DNA of 64,000 bases from Bradyrhizobium cytisi (GCF_008123515.1 NZ_VSSR01000024.1:1-64000); one strand, 5' to 3'; positions 26,315 through 35,869 are shown, counted from the first letter of the stretch. The notes: generated by a model from the letters alone, not told the origin. Numbers and translations: made by a program.

Positions 26315-26454
26315 CCTCGCCCCGCTTGCGGGGAGAGGGTGGGGTGAGGGGGAGCCTCTGCAGGGCCGGTGATAGTGGGACTCGCGGAGAGTCCCCCTCA
26401 CCCGAAATTCAAGCAGCGCTTGAATTTCGACCTCTCCCCGCAAGCGGGGCGAGG
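26315..26454. repeat. Composite palindromic repeat (CCTCGCCCCGCTTGCGGGGAGAGG family)
   Basis: CCTCGCCCCGCTTGCGGGGAGAGG at the left is mirrored by CCTCTCCCCGCAAGCGGGGCGAGG at the right, and GGGTGAGGGGGA by TCCCCCTCACCC. A nested hairpin GAAATTCAAGCAGCGCTTGAATTTC lies in the right half. The rest of the 438-bp gap before the channel gene shows nothing further. Confidence 0.88.
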
Positions 26455-26689
26455 TGAAGTGTGCCGGGACCGACAGATTTGCCCATCTCAAAAACATGTG
26501 CTCATGCATCCTTATCGTCGCCGCACCGGCGCGCCAACCCATTTTCTCCCGCTCGCGGCAATCTGCCCGTATTTTGCGGCCTTAACGCGCTTCATTTAGC
26601 GGTGTATCGATGGCCCGGCCGCAGCCATTATGGGATTCTGCGGCACTTTCGAATCAAACCGCCGCCCACTTCCCGAAGAGACCTGCCCG

Positions 26690-28000
26690 ATGGACCTCAA
26701 AGACTTCATGGAGTTCGTGCAGACCACCGCGCGCAGCGTCGGGGCGGAAATCGCCTCGCCATGGTTCTACCTGCAATTCGGGCTCATTCTGGTGGCGGCC
26801 GGGATCGCCTATGCGGCGGAAGCCGCCATTCGCATCCGGGTCGACATGACCTCGCTGGCGATGCGCTGGCCGCTGCCGCTGCGCCACTTCGCCCGCGTGA
26901 TGGTCTCGAGCGCCTCGACGGCAATGTTCACCCTGCTCGTGATCATCTCGCGCGTGGTGATGTATCACGCGACCTGGCCGAGCCGCAGCTATCTCTTGAT
27001 GGTCGCCGCCAAGCTGGGGCTCGCCTGGCTCGCGATCCGGCTGCTCACCTCGGTGCTGCGCAACGCCTTCTTCGTCAAGCTGGTGTCGGTTGCGGCGTGG
27101 TTCGTCGCCGCGCTGTCGATCCTCGGGCAGCTCGACACCACGGTCGATCTGCTCGACTCCTATGCGATCGTGCTCGGCGGATTGCGGCTGACGCCACTTC
27201 TGGTGCTCAAGGCCGGCGCGCTGTTGATCCTCGCGCTCTGGCTCACCAACATCGCCAGCAATTTCGCCGAGAGCAAGATCAACTCGGCGACGGACCTGAC
27301 ACCGTCGGTGCAAGTGCTGCTGGTCAAGATCATCCGCATCGGGCTGCTCGCAATCGCAATCGTGCTCGCGCTCGGCACGGTCGGCATCGACCTCTCCGCG
27401 CTTGCGCTGTTCTCCGGCGCGGTCGGCGTCGGCATCGGTATCGGCCTGCAGAAGATCGTCGCCAACTTCATCTCCGGCATCATCCTGCTCGCCGACAAAT
27501 CGGTGAAGCCGGGCGACCTCGTCACCATCGGCGACAACACCGGGCGCATCAGCGCGATGAAGACGCGCTATATTTCCGTGGCCGCCGGCGACGGCCGCGA
27601 ATTCCTGGTGCCGAACGAGGATCTGGTGACGCAGAAGGTCGTCAACTGGACCTATACCGACAAGAACACGCTGGTGAAGATCACCTTCGGCACCAATTAC
27701 GACGCCGATCCCAGGCTCGTCTGCAAGCTCGCAATCGAGACCGCGGCCGCCCACCCGCGCGCGCAGAAGGCCAAGCCGCCGAACTGCATCCTGACCGAAT
27801 TCGCCGAAGCCGGCATGAAGTTCTCGCTCACCCTCTGGCTTGCGGACCCCGACGGCATGGACAACGTCAAGAGCGACGTGATGCTGGCGCTGTGGGACGT
27901 CTTCAAGCGCGAGGGCATCCGGGTTCCCTACCCGGTCCGCGAAATCCGCATCCGCGGCGGCGCGCTGCCGGTCGAAACCACCGTAGAAGTCCCGAATTGA
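26690..28000 (+). CDS. MscS-family mechanosensitive ion channel
   Basis: 436 residues. Six or so membrane helices precede the pore helix and MscS signature (ALFSGAVGVGIGIGLQKI, about 236-255, then ANFISGIILLADKSVKPGDLVTI), and the cytosolic beta and vestibule domains (NLPNEDL-like REFLVPNEDLVTQKVVNWTYTD, then a C-terminal alpha/beta part ending VREIRIRGG). It opens under membrane tension to release solutes on hypo-osmotic shock. Start set at MDLKDFMEF with GAAGAG upstream; the frame is open 20 codons further. Confidence 0.93.
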   Translation: MDLKDFMEFVQTTARSVGAEIASPWFYLQFGLILVAAGIAYAAEAAIRIRVDMTSLAMRWPLPLRHFARVMVSSASTAMFTLLVIISRVVMYHATWPSRSYLLMVAAKLGLAWLAIRLLTSVLRNAFFVKLVSVAAWFVAALSILGQLDTTVDLLDSYAIVLGGLRLTPLLVLKAGALLILALWLTNIASNFAESKINSATDLTPSVQVLLVKIIRIGLLAIAIVLALGTVGIDLSALALFSGAVGVGIGIGLQKIVANFISGIILLADKSVKPGDLVTIGDNTGRISAMKTRYISVAAGDGREFLVPNEDLVTQKVVNWTYTDKNTLVKITFGTNYDADPRLVCKLAIETAAAHPRAQKAKPPNCILTEFAEAGMKFSLTLWLADPDGMDNVKSDVMLALWDVFKREGIRVPYPVREIRIRGGALPVETTVEVPN

Positions 28001-28027
28001 GCCTGCTTTCGGGCGCATGGCAGGCTC
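27999..28027. terminator. Possible terminator hairpin after the channel gene
   Basis: GAGCCTGC and GCAGGCTC are exact complements starting in the stop codon of the channel gene, with a 13-base loop. No T-run follows, so termination activity is doubtful. Confidence 0.35.
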
Positions 28028-28031
28028 TCGT

Positions 28032-28090
28032 CTTGATTTGACGCGTTTTCTTGACGCGAACCGGCACCCACTTCGCTCGAAAGCGCTCTT
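28032..28090. repeat. Short dispersed repeat (TTGACGCGTTTTCTTGACGCGAACCGG type)
   Basis: TTTGACGCGTTTTCTTGACGCG followed by AACCGGCACCCACTTCGCTCG and AAAGCGCT matches from memory a very frequent Bradyrhizobium intergenic repeat. Only one copy is in the window, so the sequence itself does not prove it is a repeat. Confidence 0.45.
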
Positions 28091-28184
28091 GCCAAGCTTG
28101 CGCGAAGGCCCGCAATCATTAGATTGGGCCTGAAATCAAGCCTTTCCGCCCGTATCGGGCCCGAGCCAGAAGAACCAGACCCGC

Positions 28185-29003
28185 ATGAGCTACGTCGAAG
28201 CCACCGATACCTCCCTGCGCAAGACCGGACAGATCAAGCTGCATGGGCCGGCCGCCTTTGCCGGCATGCGCAAGGCGGGTGCCCTGGTGGCGAAGTGCCT
28301 CGACGAGCTCACCGACGTCGTCGGCCCCGGCGTTCCGACCGATCGCATCGACGAATTCGTCCGCGAGTTCGCCTTCAGCCATGGCGCCTATCCCGCGACG
28401 CTGATGTATCGCGGCTACCGCTACTCGACCTGCACCTCGCTCAACCACGTGGTCTGCCACGGCATGCCCGGCGACCGTCCGCTGAAGGAAGGCGACATCG
28501 TCAACATCGACGTTACCTTCATCGTCGACGGCTGGTACGGCGATTCCAGCCGGATGTATGCGGTCGGCCCGATCGCGCGCAAGGCCGAGCGGCTGATCGA
28601 GGTGACCTATGAAGCGATGATGCGCGGCATCGCCGCGGTGAAGCCCGGCGCCACCACCGGCGACATCGGCCACGCCATCCAGAGCTTCGTCGAGCCGCAA
28701 GGCATGAGCGTGGTGCGCGATTTCTGCGGCCATGGCCTGGGGCGCATGTTCCACGACGAGCCGAACATCATCCATATCGGCCGGCCCGGCGAAGGCGTGC
28801 AGCTCAAGCCCGGCATGTTCTTCACCATCGAGCCGATGATCAATCTCGGCAAGCCGCATGTGAAGATCCTGTCCGACGGCTGGACCGCAGTCACCCGCGA
28901 CCGCTCGCTGTCGGCGCAGTTCGAGCATTCGGTCGGTGTCACCGCCACCGGCGTCGAGATCTTTACGCTGTCGGAGCGGCACGGCGAGAAGCAGATCGGG
29001 TGA
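28185..29003 (+). CDS. map: Type I methionine aminopeptidase
   Basis: 272 residues. The catalytic His lies in NHVVCHGMP and the five metal ligands in NIDVT, GDSSRM, GHGLGRMFHDEPNI, FTIEPMI and QFEHSV. It removes the initiator methionine from nascent proteins in the cytoplasm. Length is normal. In several alphaproteobacteria map is followed by radC; here an Ada/AraC regulator and an exporter lie between them. Confidence 0.96.
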   Translation: MSYVEATDTSLRKTGQIKLHGPAAFAGMRKAGALVAKCLDELTDVVGPGVPTDRIDEFVREFAFSHGAYPATLMYRGYRYSTCTSLNHVVCHGMPGDRPLKEGDIVNIDVTFIVDGWYGDSSRMYAVGPIARKAERLIEVTYEAMMRGIAAVKPGATTGDIGHAIQSFVEPQGMSVVRDFCGHGLGRMFHDEPNIIHIGRPGEGVQLKPGMFFTIEPMINLGKPHVKILSDGWTAVTRDRSLSAQFEHSVGVTATGVEIFTLSERHGEKQIG

Positions 29004-29019
29004 TTGCAGATCGTCTCGG

Positions 29020-29616
29020 TTATCGCCGGCGCCGGAAGGACGACGGCGGCCGCTTGTAGGTCGCGGCAAAGGCGTCGTTGAAGCGGCGAACGCTGCCGAA
29101 GCCAGCGGCGAAAGCGATCTCCGCCAAGGTCATGTCAGTCCGGTCGATCAGGCGCTTGGCTTCCTGCACGCGCCGGGTCGCCGCGATGTCGCTGGGGCTC
29201 GCGCCGGCATGGCGCAGGAACAGACGAAGCAGATGGCGCGGCCCGACGCCAAGAGCCTCGGCGAGCGCCGTCATGGTGGCGCGATCGAGAAAGCCGTCGT
29301 CAATCAGCCGCATCCCGCGGGCGACGGTGGTCGCCGTCCCCAGCCAGGCCGGAGAACCGGGCGCGGTTTCGGGCCGGCAGCGCAGGCATGGGCGAAAGCC
29401 GGCCCGCTCGGCGGCGGCAGCCGTCGCATAGAAGGTGACGTTCTCGGAGCGTGCGGGGCGAACCGGACAGACCGGCCGGCAATAGATGCGCGTCGAGCGA
29501 ACGCCGGAGAAGAACAGGCCGTCGAACGCGCGGGCCCGTGCCAGTCGTGCGCGGTCGCAGGTCTCCCAGTCGAGATGCGGTGGCAGGGTTTGCCGTTGCG
29601 CCGGACCCGTCGTCAT
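29020..29616 (-). CDS. AdaA-like regulator: Ada zinc/methyl-acceptor domain plus AraC HTH
   Basis: 198 residues. An Ada N-terminal domain with the four zinc cysteines in YCRPVC (46, 50) and PCLRC (77, 80) is joined to an AraC-type double HTH (about 100-195: DRATMTALAEALGVGPRHLLRLF, LIDRTDMTLAEIAFAAGFGSVRRFNDAF). In Ada proteins the first Cys takes a methyl group from DNA phosphotriesters and turns the protein into an activator. Neither the O6-methylguanine methyltransferase domain nor an AlkA glycosylase domain follows, so this resembles Bacillus AdaA or the front half of an Ada-AlkA fusion. It converges on map and is divergent from the exporter (130 bp). Confidence 0.9.
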   Translation of the reverse strand: MTTGPAQRQTLPPHLDWETCDRARLARARAFDGLFFSGVRSTRIYCRPVCPVRPARSENVTFYATAAAAERAGFRPCLRCRPETAPGSPAWLGTATTVARGMRLIDDGFLDRATMTALAEALGVGPRHLLRLFLRHAGASPSDIAATRRVQEAKRLIDRTDMTLAEIAFAAGFGSVRRFNDAFAATYKRPPSSFRRRR

Positions 29617-29746
29617 GCCGCGACATTAGTTTCGATGCGGGCGGCCGAGTAGCTGAAATCGGACTCGATCGGACAATGAGGTCCGAATTCGGCCAGCCCG
29701 CGCGGCCGCTTCCTGATCATGCTGCCGGCAAATCGCGGAGCACCGC

Positions 29747-30715
29747 ATGAGCACGCAGGCCGAACAGGCAACATCAGAACAAGCCACCCTCGCCTCCGAG
29801 ATCGCCCTGTTGCTGCTGCTTTCGTTGATCTGGGGCAGCTCGTTCACGCTGATCAAGGTGGCGATCCCGTCGATTCCGCCGTTCACGATGGTCGCGGCGC
29901 GCGTGACCCTCGCGGCAGGTCTTCTCCTTCTCATTGCGACGGCGCAGGGACACGCTCTCCCTCGCCAGGGATCGGTCTGGGCTGCCTTTCTCGTGCAAGG
30001 GGTGCTGCAAAGCGCGCTGCCATTCACCCTGATCAGTTGGGGCGAGGCGCATATCACAAGCGGCCTCGCCGGCGTGCTCAATGCGACACCACCGATGTTC
30101 GTGCTTGCGATTGCCTTGATGACGGGGCGCGGACGACAGGCGACCAGCGGCCGGACAATCATCGGCGTCGGTCTCGGCCTCGCCGGCGTCGCCGTGACCG
30201 TGGGGATCGACGCGCTGTCGGGGATCGGCACGGCCGCGCCGCTGGCGCAGGCGGCCGTGCTCGGCGCGAGCCTTTGCTACGCGCTCGCGCCGCTATGGGG
30301 GCAGCGGTTCAAGAAGCTTCCTGCGATCGTCACGGCGGCGGGCGCCATGAGCTGCGCCGCAATCCTGATGCTGCCCGCGGCCGCGATCCTAGAGCGGCCC
30401 TGGATGCTGGCTCCGCCGCCGGCGCAGGCGATCGCGGCTGTCGTCGCGCTCGCCATGATCTGCACGGCGCTCGCGATGGTGATCTATTTCCGGCTGATCC
30501 GCACCATCGGCCCGCTCGGCACCACCAGCGGGGGCTATCTGCGGGCGGGATTCGCGGTGATGCTCGGCACAACCCTGCTCGGCGAGAGCTTTGCCTGGTC
30601 AATTCTGGCCGGAATGGCGCTCATTCTTACCGGGGTGATCACGGTCACGCTGCCGCCGCCGGCGCGACACGATCAGAAAACCGCCGGGCTGATTGTCGTC
30701 ACCTTCAAAGCCTGA
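29747..30715 (+). CDS. EamA/DMT-superfamily exporter
   Basis: 322 residues, ten predicted membrane helices in two five-helix EamA halves. LLLLSLIWGSSFTLIKVAI at the start of the first half and GASLCYALAPLWGQRF plus TSGGYLRAGFAVMLGTTLLGESF in the second are typical. DMT proteins export amino acids, nucleobases or drugs across the inner membrane. GGAG precedes the ATG. Divergent from the Ada/AraC regulator, which could control it, though there is no direct sign of that. Confidence 0.9.
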   Translation: MSTQAEQATSEQATLASEIALLLLLSLIWGSSFTLIKVAIPSIPPFTMVAARVTLAAGLLLLIATAQGHALPRQGSVWAAFLVQGVLQSALPFTLISWGEAHITSGLAGVLNATPPMFVLAIALMTGRGRQATSGRTIIGVGLGLAGVAVTVGIDALSGIGTAAPLAQAAVLGASLCYALAPLWGQRFKKLPAIVTAAGAMSCAAILMLPAAAILERPWMLAPPPAQAIAAVVALAMICTALAMVIYFRLIRTIGPLGTTSGGYLRAGFAVMLGTTLLGESFAWSILAGMALILTGVITVTLPPPARHDQKTAGLIVVTFKA

Positions 30716-30849
30716 TCTTGCCATCCTGTTTGTCGATGACGATCTCATAGGCTGAACGGCGCGTCCTGCGGGCGGCAGCAAGACTGTCCGCGGGACACCA
30801 TGACACTTCATGGTTGCAAAACGCGCCGGGTGCGGCATGGTTGTGCGCG

Positions 30850-31563
30850 ATGCCCGCCAAAACCAAGGCCGACGACAGCAACCCCGAGGACGCGCCGCAT
30901 TATCTCGGCCATCGCGAACGGCTGCGCGAGCGCTTCTACAGCGCCGGGGCCGACGCGCTCAGCGACTACGAGCTATTGGAGATGGCGCTGTTTCCGGCGC
31001 TGCCGCGGCGCGACACAAAACCTCTGGCGAAAACACTGATCAAGATCTTCGGCTCGTTCGCCGAGGTCGTCCATGCGCCGGTGGCGCGCCTGCGCGAGAT
31101 CGACGGCGTCGGCGAAGCGGCCATCAACCAGCTCAAGCTGATTGCGGCGGCCGCGCACCGCGTCGCCAAGGGCGAGGTCAACAGCCGCAATGCGCTGTCG
31201 TCCTGGAACGAGGTGATCGCCTATTGCCGCACCAGCATGGCCTTCGCCGACAAGGAGCAGTTTCGGCTGCTCTTCCTCGACAAGCGCAACCAGCTCATCG
31301 CCGACGAGGTGCAGCAGACCGGCACCGTCGACCACACGCCGGTCTATCCGCGCGAGGTGATCAAGCGCGCGCTGGAGCTGTCGGCAACCGCGCTGATTCT
31401 GGTGCATAATCACCCCTCGGGCGATCCCTCGCCCTCGCAGGCCGATATCCAGATGACCAAGGCGATCATCGAGATCGCCAAGCCGCTCGGGATTGCCGTG
31501 CATGATCACATCATCGTCGGCAAGAACGGGCATGCCAGCCTGCGGGGGATGCGGCTGATCTGA
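30850..31563 (+). CDS. radC: RadC/JAMM-domain protein
   Basis: 237 residues. An N-terminal helix-hairpin-helix UPF0758 part ([33 protein letters not shown]) is followed by the MPN/JAMM domain with [14 protein letters not shown] (about 187-200), the zinc-binding H-x-H...D motif. RadC proteins are widespread; the former repair role is disputed and the reaction is unknown. The ATG at MPAKTKADD was chosen; the frame is open 12 codons upstream with only a TTG. Confidence 0.94.
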   Translation: MPAKTKADDSNPEDAPHYLGHRERLRERFYSAGADALSDYELLEMALFPALPRRDTKPLAKTLIKIFGSFAEVVHAPVARLREIDGVGEAAINQLKLIAAAAHRVAKGEVNSRNALSSWNEVIAYCRTSMAFADKEQFRLLFLDKRNQLIADEVQQTGTVDHTPVYPREVIKRALELSATALILVHNHPSGDPSPSQADIQMTKAIIEIAKPLGIAVHDHIIVGKNGHASLRGMRLI

Positions 31564-31591
31564 CGAGCTTCCGGGCAAATGATGAGATGAC

Positions 31592-32380
31592 ATGAGCGAT
31601 TGGCTGCATAATTTGCCGGTGCCCGCGATGGCGCTGGTGATCTTCGGTTTCACCTATCTTCTGGCCGCGACGGTGTTCGCCGCGATCGCGCTGGTCGCGA
31701 CAGAGGAACGCGCGAAAGCGCTGAAGGCGATCTCGCCGGGCATGCTGCCGGTGCTCGGCATCATCTTCGGCCTGTTCGTCGCCTTCACTGCGGCGCAGGT
31801 CTGGGGCGACAGCGACCGCGCTGGCACGGCGGTGAGCCGCGAGGCCAGCGCGCTTCGCAGCGCCGTTCTGCTCGCGGCCGGACTGCCGGCGGAGCAGGAA
31901 GCCAAGCTGCGTGGGCTGGTGCGTGACTATGTCAGTCAAGCCGTCACGGTGGAATGGCCCGAGATGGCGCATCAGGAGGCTTCCCTGAAGGCGACGCCGC
32001 CGGCGCTCGCCGAGGCCTTGCAGCTGGTCGTCGCGACGACGCCGCAGGGTCGCGGGCAGGAGACCGCGCAGCGCGAGATCGTCGCCGCGCTGGAGCAGGC
32101 GCTGGATGCGCGGCGGCAGCGGATCATCGTCAGCCTGGCCTCGGTCAACTCGGTGAAATGGTGGTGCCTGTATCTCCAGGCCTTGTGCGAGCTGCTGGTG
32201 ATCGGCTTCGTTCATTGCGACAACCGCCTGGGATCGGCGATCGCGATTGCGCTGTTCGCGACCGGCGTCGCCACCTCGGTGCTCCTGATCGTGGCGCATG
32301 ATCGTCCGTTCACGGGCCAGATATCGATATCACCGGAGCCGCTGCGCCAGATCATGCCGGAGGCCTCCGCCAAGCCCTGA
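31592..32380 (+). CDS. DUF4239-family membrane protein
   Basis: 262 residues. Two membrane helices near the N-terminus (about 10-35, 47-65), a soluble helical middle part (EASALRSAVLLAAGLPAEQEAKLRGLVRDYVSQAVTVEWPEM) and two helices near the C-terminus (about 185-225). GLFVAFTAAQVW..ANRAxxAVSREASALR is the pattern of DUF4239, bestrophin-like proteins of unknown role. It starts 28 bp after radC and ends 9 bp before the convergent CHAT gene. Confidence 0.82.
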   Translation: MSDWLHNLPVPAMALVIFGFTYLLAATVFAAIALVATEERAKALKAISPGMLPVLGIIFGLFVAFTAAQVWGDSDRAGTAVSREASALRSAVLLAAGLPAEQEAKLRGLVRDYVSQAVTVEWPEMAHQEASLKATPPALAEALQLVVATTPQGRGQETAQREIVAALEQALDARRQRIIVSLASVNSVKWWCLYLQALCELLVIGFVHCDNRLGSAIAIALFATGVATSVLLIVAHDRPFTGQISISPEPLRQIMPEASAKP

Positions 32381-32389
32381 GGCGCGATG

Positions 32390-35300
32390 TCAGTCGAAGG
32401 CGGCGAGCAGCGACTTCAACGCGGGCAGATGCTCGGGTATCTGTTTCCTGAGCTCGCGTTCACAAATGGCGTCAAAGCGCTGCGATCCAACATCGAGCCG
32501 CATGTCCAATTCGCCATTGTAGTAGAGCGGGCAGTGCTTGCCGCCGCCGGCCTTCCGTTTGTGCGTGCCGCGGTCTGCCAGGATACCCGTCAGCCCCTGC
32601 ACGATTGCGTTTGCGATCATATGGTCGGCCGCAGGTCCCTGCGTCGGCTTGTCCTCGTAGACGGTGCCGAAGATGATGATGTTTTCCTGGCCGGGATCTG
32701 ACCACCAGCACATATAGCCGGTGTGCGTATCGCCGCCTTCCTGATACATGATCGGCTTGTCGATGATGCAGAACAGAAAATCGACGCCGAATTCCTGGCG
32801 CTTGTTGTTGAACCCGCTTGCGGCGAGATTGGCGTTGAGTTGCAGGCCCTCTCCCTCCACGCGCTGCCAGGCTCCGAGCGGAACGGACATGTCGACAACC
32901 TCGAAGCCGAACTCGCCCTGGGCGACGTTCAAGCGCTGGACCGTGCGCTCGAGCTCCGGAAAGACATGGTTGACGTCCCACACGGCGACACGGAACTTGT
33001 GCAGCATGGTGGCGCGTCTCGCCGTGGTCGAGACCAGCGGTGTCAGCAATGCTTCCTTTGGCAGTGTGCGCCGCTCGCAAATGCGGCCCTCGGGATCGCG
33101 GGCGTAGACAACCGGAACGGCCCAGTCGATCGTGTCGTGGCTGGTCGCGTAGTTGACCGCGATCCGCGCTTCCCGTGCCGCGCTTCCGTAGGAGTCTCCC
33201 TGCGCCAGCGACCAGTAGAAATGCTGTGAGAATTCGGTTGCGGCCTCGTCGCGGACACTGAACTGGTTCGCAACAACGGCCGGAACGCCGTTCGCCACCA
33301 GCGCCGGCGCGATGCCGCGATTGAAGTCCGCCTTGCGCTGTTTCGTACCCCTCGCCTCGCCGCGTCCGGTTTCGCACGCGTTGAGGAAGATGAGCTGGAT
33401 TCCACGCTTGCAGAGGATCTCGCAAATATTTCGCGCGCTGACCTCGCACACGGCGCCCTTGTCATCCTCAAAAACAAGGAAGCCCTGTCCGGTCTCGGTG
33501 TCGAAGGTGCCATGGCCGATGAAGTGCACGACGTCGTAGGGTGTCGCCGAGATCCACCGATGCAGCCGCGTCGGCGTCGTCGCACGCAGCACGTCGACCT
33601 TGACCAGGCCGGCATCGATGAGCGGCTGGAAGCTGCGCATGATAACGGCTTCTTCCTGCTCCGTAGAGAGCTTCGCGGTCCCGATCGGCTGTGCAACGGC
33701 CACCAGAATCCGCAACGGCCCCGACTTGGGCTTCGCAACCTCCACCGGCATCGCCGTCAGCGCATTGCGGACGAAATGCAGCTCCTGGGTCGCGAGGAAC
33801 GTCTTGCGGTCCGGGTCGAACGCGAACTCCCAGGGCTTGTCGGCGATCCACGGAATCATCGACGTGAAGATCACGTTCAGATGGCCGTTGCGCTCCTCGC
33901 GCGATCGCGCCACGTCGTAGAGGCGACGCACCTCCCGCGGAAACAACGTGTCGAACAGCAGCGTCCCGTATTTGATGAGCTCTTCGTCGGTCGGCGCGTC
34001 GAAGCCGAGCTTGCCGTCGACGTAATTCTTCATGCGCTCATGCATGGCGATGATGTCATGCCACCTCTGCCCCGCTTCGCCGCCCCTGGCCGTAAAGGGC
34101 TCCACGATGCGTGCACCGCCATAGGTTGCCAACAGCTGGTACGGCTGCGGCGTCACGACACCACCTTTCTGCCCATCCCCGCCTGGCCGGGCAGGTCCGC
34201 CATCCTGCGCGAGGGGCCTGGGATCAATCAGCGTGAGCTGGAATGCATCGCTGAAGATCGAGAAATCTGACGGGCCCGGAAGCGGCGCCGGCACCACCGT
34301 CGCCGGCGGGGGCGCCGGCAGTTGTGCGGCCTGAGGCCGCAGCAACGCGGCCGGCCTTTCGACGAGGCTGCGCCGGCCTCGGCTGTCGGGGAGCGTCACC
34401 GAGGGATCGATCTCCGGCAATCCGTGTGGAGCTCCCGCCAGCGCCTGAAGCAGGAAGCTGGCGGTCTCGGCGCGGGCGAAGAAGTTCAGATGATGCACCG
34501 GCGGCAGATTCGAGGGAAAGTTTCCGCCCGCGCCGAAGCAGCCGATCCGGTCTCCGGGGACCGACCCGTCGGTGCGATCAATCAGCCATCCACCGGCGCT
34601 CGGCACGACGAGGTCATTGGCGCCGGCGAAGAACGTGTCGACGCCGACGTCGACCATTCGCTCGAGGATATTGCCGGACGGGGTGAAGTTCGAGACCAGC
34701 GCGGCGTAAGCCGCAGCAGGCGGCGCGGGGGGCCCCTGCAAATCGGCCACCATCTCGCCACCCGCGTCCATGGCCGCGATGCCCGGCAAGGCACCACCCG
34801 CGCGCTGCGCAAGCCAGACCAGCGCGTCGGCAACGAATCCGGCGCCGAAGGTGAACGGATTCTCGGGAAACAGTTCGAGCAGATTGGCCAGCCAGCCTAC
34901 GGTGGCTTCCCACCGTGCCGGCGTTGCCAGCGGCGTGCCATCATTGGGCGAGGCGACCAGCGCGGCGCGATTCAGCTTGAACCGGCTTGCCGTCGGCCCG
35001 AGCGCGTTCGCGCGTTCCACCAGATTGCGCAGCACGAGACCGCCGCGCGAATAGGTGATGACGTCGAATTCGGTCTCCTGATCGGGCAAGCCGGCGAGCA
35101 GGTCTTTCGCATTCTCTTCCGGCGTCTTGCTGACGCTGAAATGATCGAACGCATATATTCGATCGCCATACGCCGCCTGCAGCGGCGTGAAGAATTGCGG
35201 TGTGGCGAGCTCTTTGAACGACGAGGTGGTGTGTGAGAACGTCCCATGAAGGAACAGCAGTGCGCGTCCAGCCTGACCGCCGGCCGGCGCACCCGGCCGC

Positions 35301-35869
35301 AACGTGCCCGACGCCAGCGAATTCTGGTCGAGAGTGAACCATCCTTCGGAGAGACCCGCCCTCCTCCATAGCGCCGCCTCGACCGTGGCGGCCAGCGAGG
35401 GCAACAACGCATCGGCGATCTTGCCAGCCACTTTCAGGACGACCGCTTTGATGGCCGAGCTCACGATGCCGCGCCGCTTGGCCGCGATCGAGGCACCTCG
35501 CAGCGGGACGCGAAAGCGGAAGCTGGCCAACGCAGCCGATCGCCCTCTGCGCGCTCCGATTTCGATCTCGGGCGCATGGAACGTGAGCGCGCCGGAGGCG
35601 TGCCTGATCGCCAGCAGGTAGGATTCGTTCGCCGACGGGACCACCGACATGTCGACCATCGGCACGCCGGCCGCCCGACGCGTGGTCGTCGGGGCGAGCT
35701 CCATGGTGCGATCGATCGTCACCTGCGGCGCAATGAACTCGGCCGGGATCACCGGAACGGTGATCGCCGCTGTCGCGGCCGCGCGCCGGCCGCCTCGGCG
35801 GACAGCCGCCGTGCCCTCGGAGACGACGGTCCATTCGCTGGCATTGTTCAGAGTAATCGATCGCGCCAT
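32390..35869 (-). CDS. Large alpha/beta-hydrolase plus CHAT caspase-like protease fusion protein
   Basis: 1,159 residues, no signal peptide or membrane helix. Residues about 1-190 are beta-rich and basic (unassigned). About 200-470 is an alpha/beta hydrolase: oxyanion motif FLHGTF (206-211), nucleophile elbow TYSRGG (Ser 274), Asp in AGANDLVVP (about 419) and His in PPVHHLNF (459/460). About 615-945 is a CHAT domain with catalytic His in FIGHGTF (786) and Cys in LNACETGRG (832), both intact. About 955-1159 is a third domain ending GKHCPLYYNGELDMR...FDAICEREL. CHAT proteases cut partner proteins in programmed responses; a lipase/esterase in the same chain is unusual. The ATG was chosen over a TTG seven codons upstream. 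The TetR-VOC operon lies upstream on the same strand, with a palindrome between. Confidence 0.9.
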   Translation of the reverse strand: MARSITLNNASEWTVVSEGTAAVRRGGRRAAATAAITVPVIPAEFIAPQVTIDRTMELAPTTTRRAAGVPMVDMSVVPSANESYLLAIRHASGALTFHAPEIEIGARRGRSAALASFRFRVPLRGASIAAKRRGIVSSAIKAVVLKVAGKIADALLPSLAATVEAALWRRAGLSEGWFTLDQNSLASGTLRPGAPAGGQAGRALLFLHGTFSHTTSSFKELATPQFFTPLQAAYGDRIYAFDHFSVSKTPEENAKDLLAGLPDQETEFDVITYSRGGLVLRNLVERANALGPTASRFKLNRAALVASPNDGTPLATPARWEATVGWLANLLELFPENPFTFGAGFVADALVWLAQRAGGALPGIAAMDAGGEMVADLQGPPAPPAAAYAALVSNFTPSGNILERMVDVGVDTFFAGANDLVVPSAGGWLIDRTDGSVPGDRIGCFGAGGNFPSNLPPVHHLNFFARAETASFLLQALAGAPHGLPEIDPSVTLPDSRGRRSLVERPAALLRPQAAQLPAPPPATVVPAPLPGPSDFSIFSDAFQLTLIDPRPLAQDGGPARPGGDGQKGGVVTPQPYQLLATYGGARIVEPFTARGGEAGQRWHDIIAMHERMKNYVDGKLGFDAPTDEELIKYGTLLFDTLFPREVRRLYDVARSREERNGHLNVIFTSMIPWIADKPWEFAFDPDRKTFLATQELHFVRNALTAMPVEVAKPKSGPLRILVAVAQPIGTAKLSTEQEEAVIMRSFQPLIDAGLVKVDVLRATTPTRLHRWISATPYDVVHFIGHGTFDTETGQGFLVFEDDKGAVCEVSARNICEILCKRGIQLIFLNACETGRGEARGTKQRKADFNRGIAPALVANGVPAVVANQFSVRDEAATEFSQHFYWSLAQGDSYGSAAREARIAVNYATSHDTIDWAVPVVYARDPEGRICERRTLPKEALLTPLVSTTARRATMLHKFRVAVWDVNHVFPELERTVQRLNVAQGEFGFEVVDMSVPLGAWQRVEGEGLQLNANLAASGFNNKRQEFGVDFLFCIIDKPIMYQEGGDTHTGYMCWWSDPGQENIIIFGTVYEDKPTQGPAADHMIANAIVQGLTGILADRGTHKRKAGGGKHCPLYYNGELDMRLDVGSQRFDAICERELRKQIPEHLPALKSLLAAFD

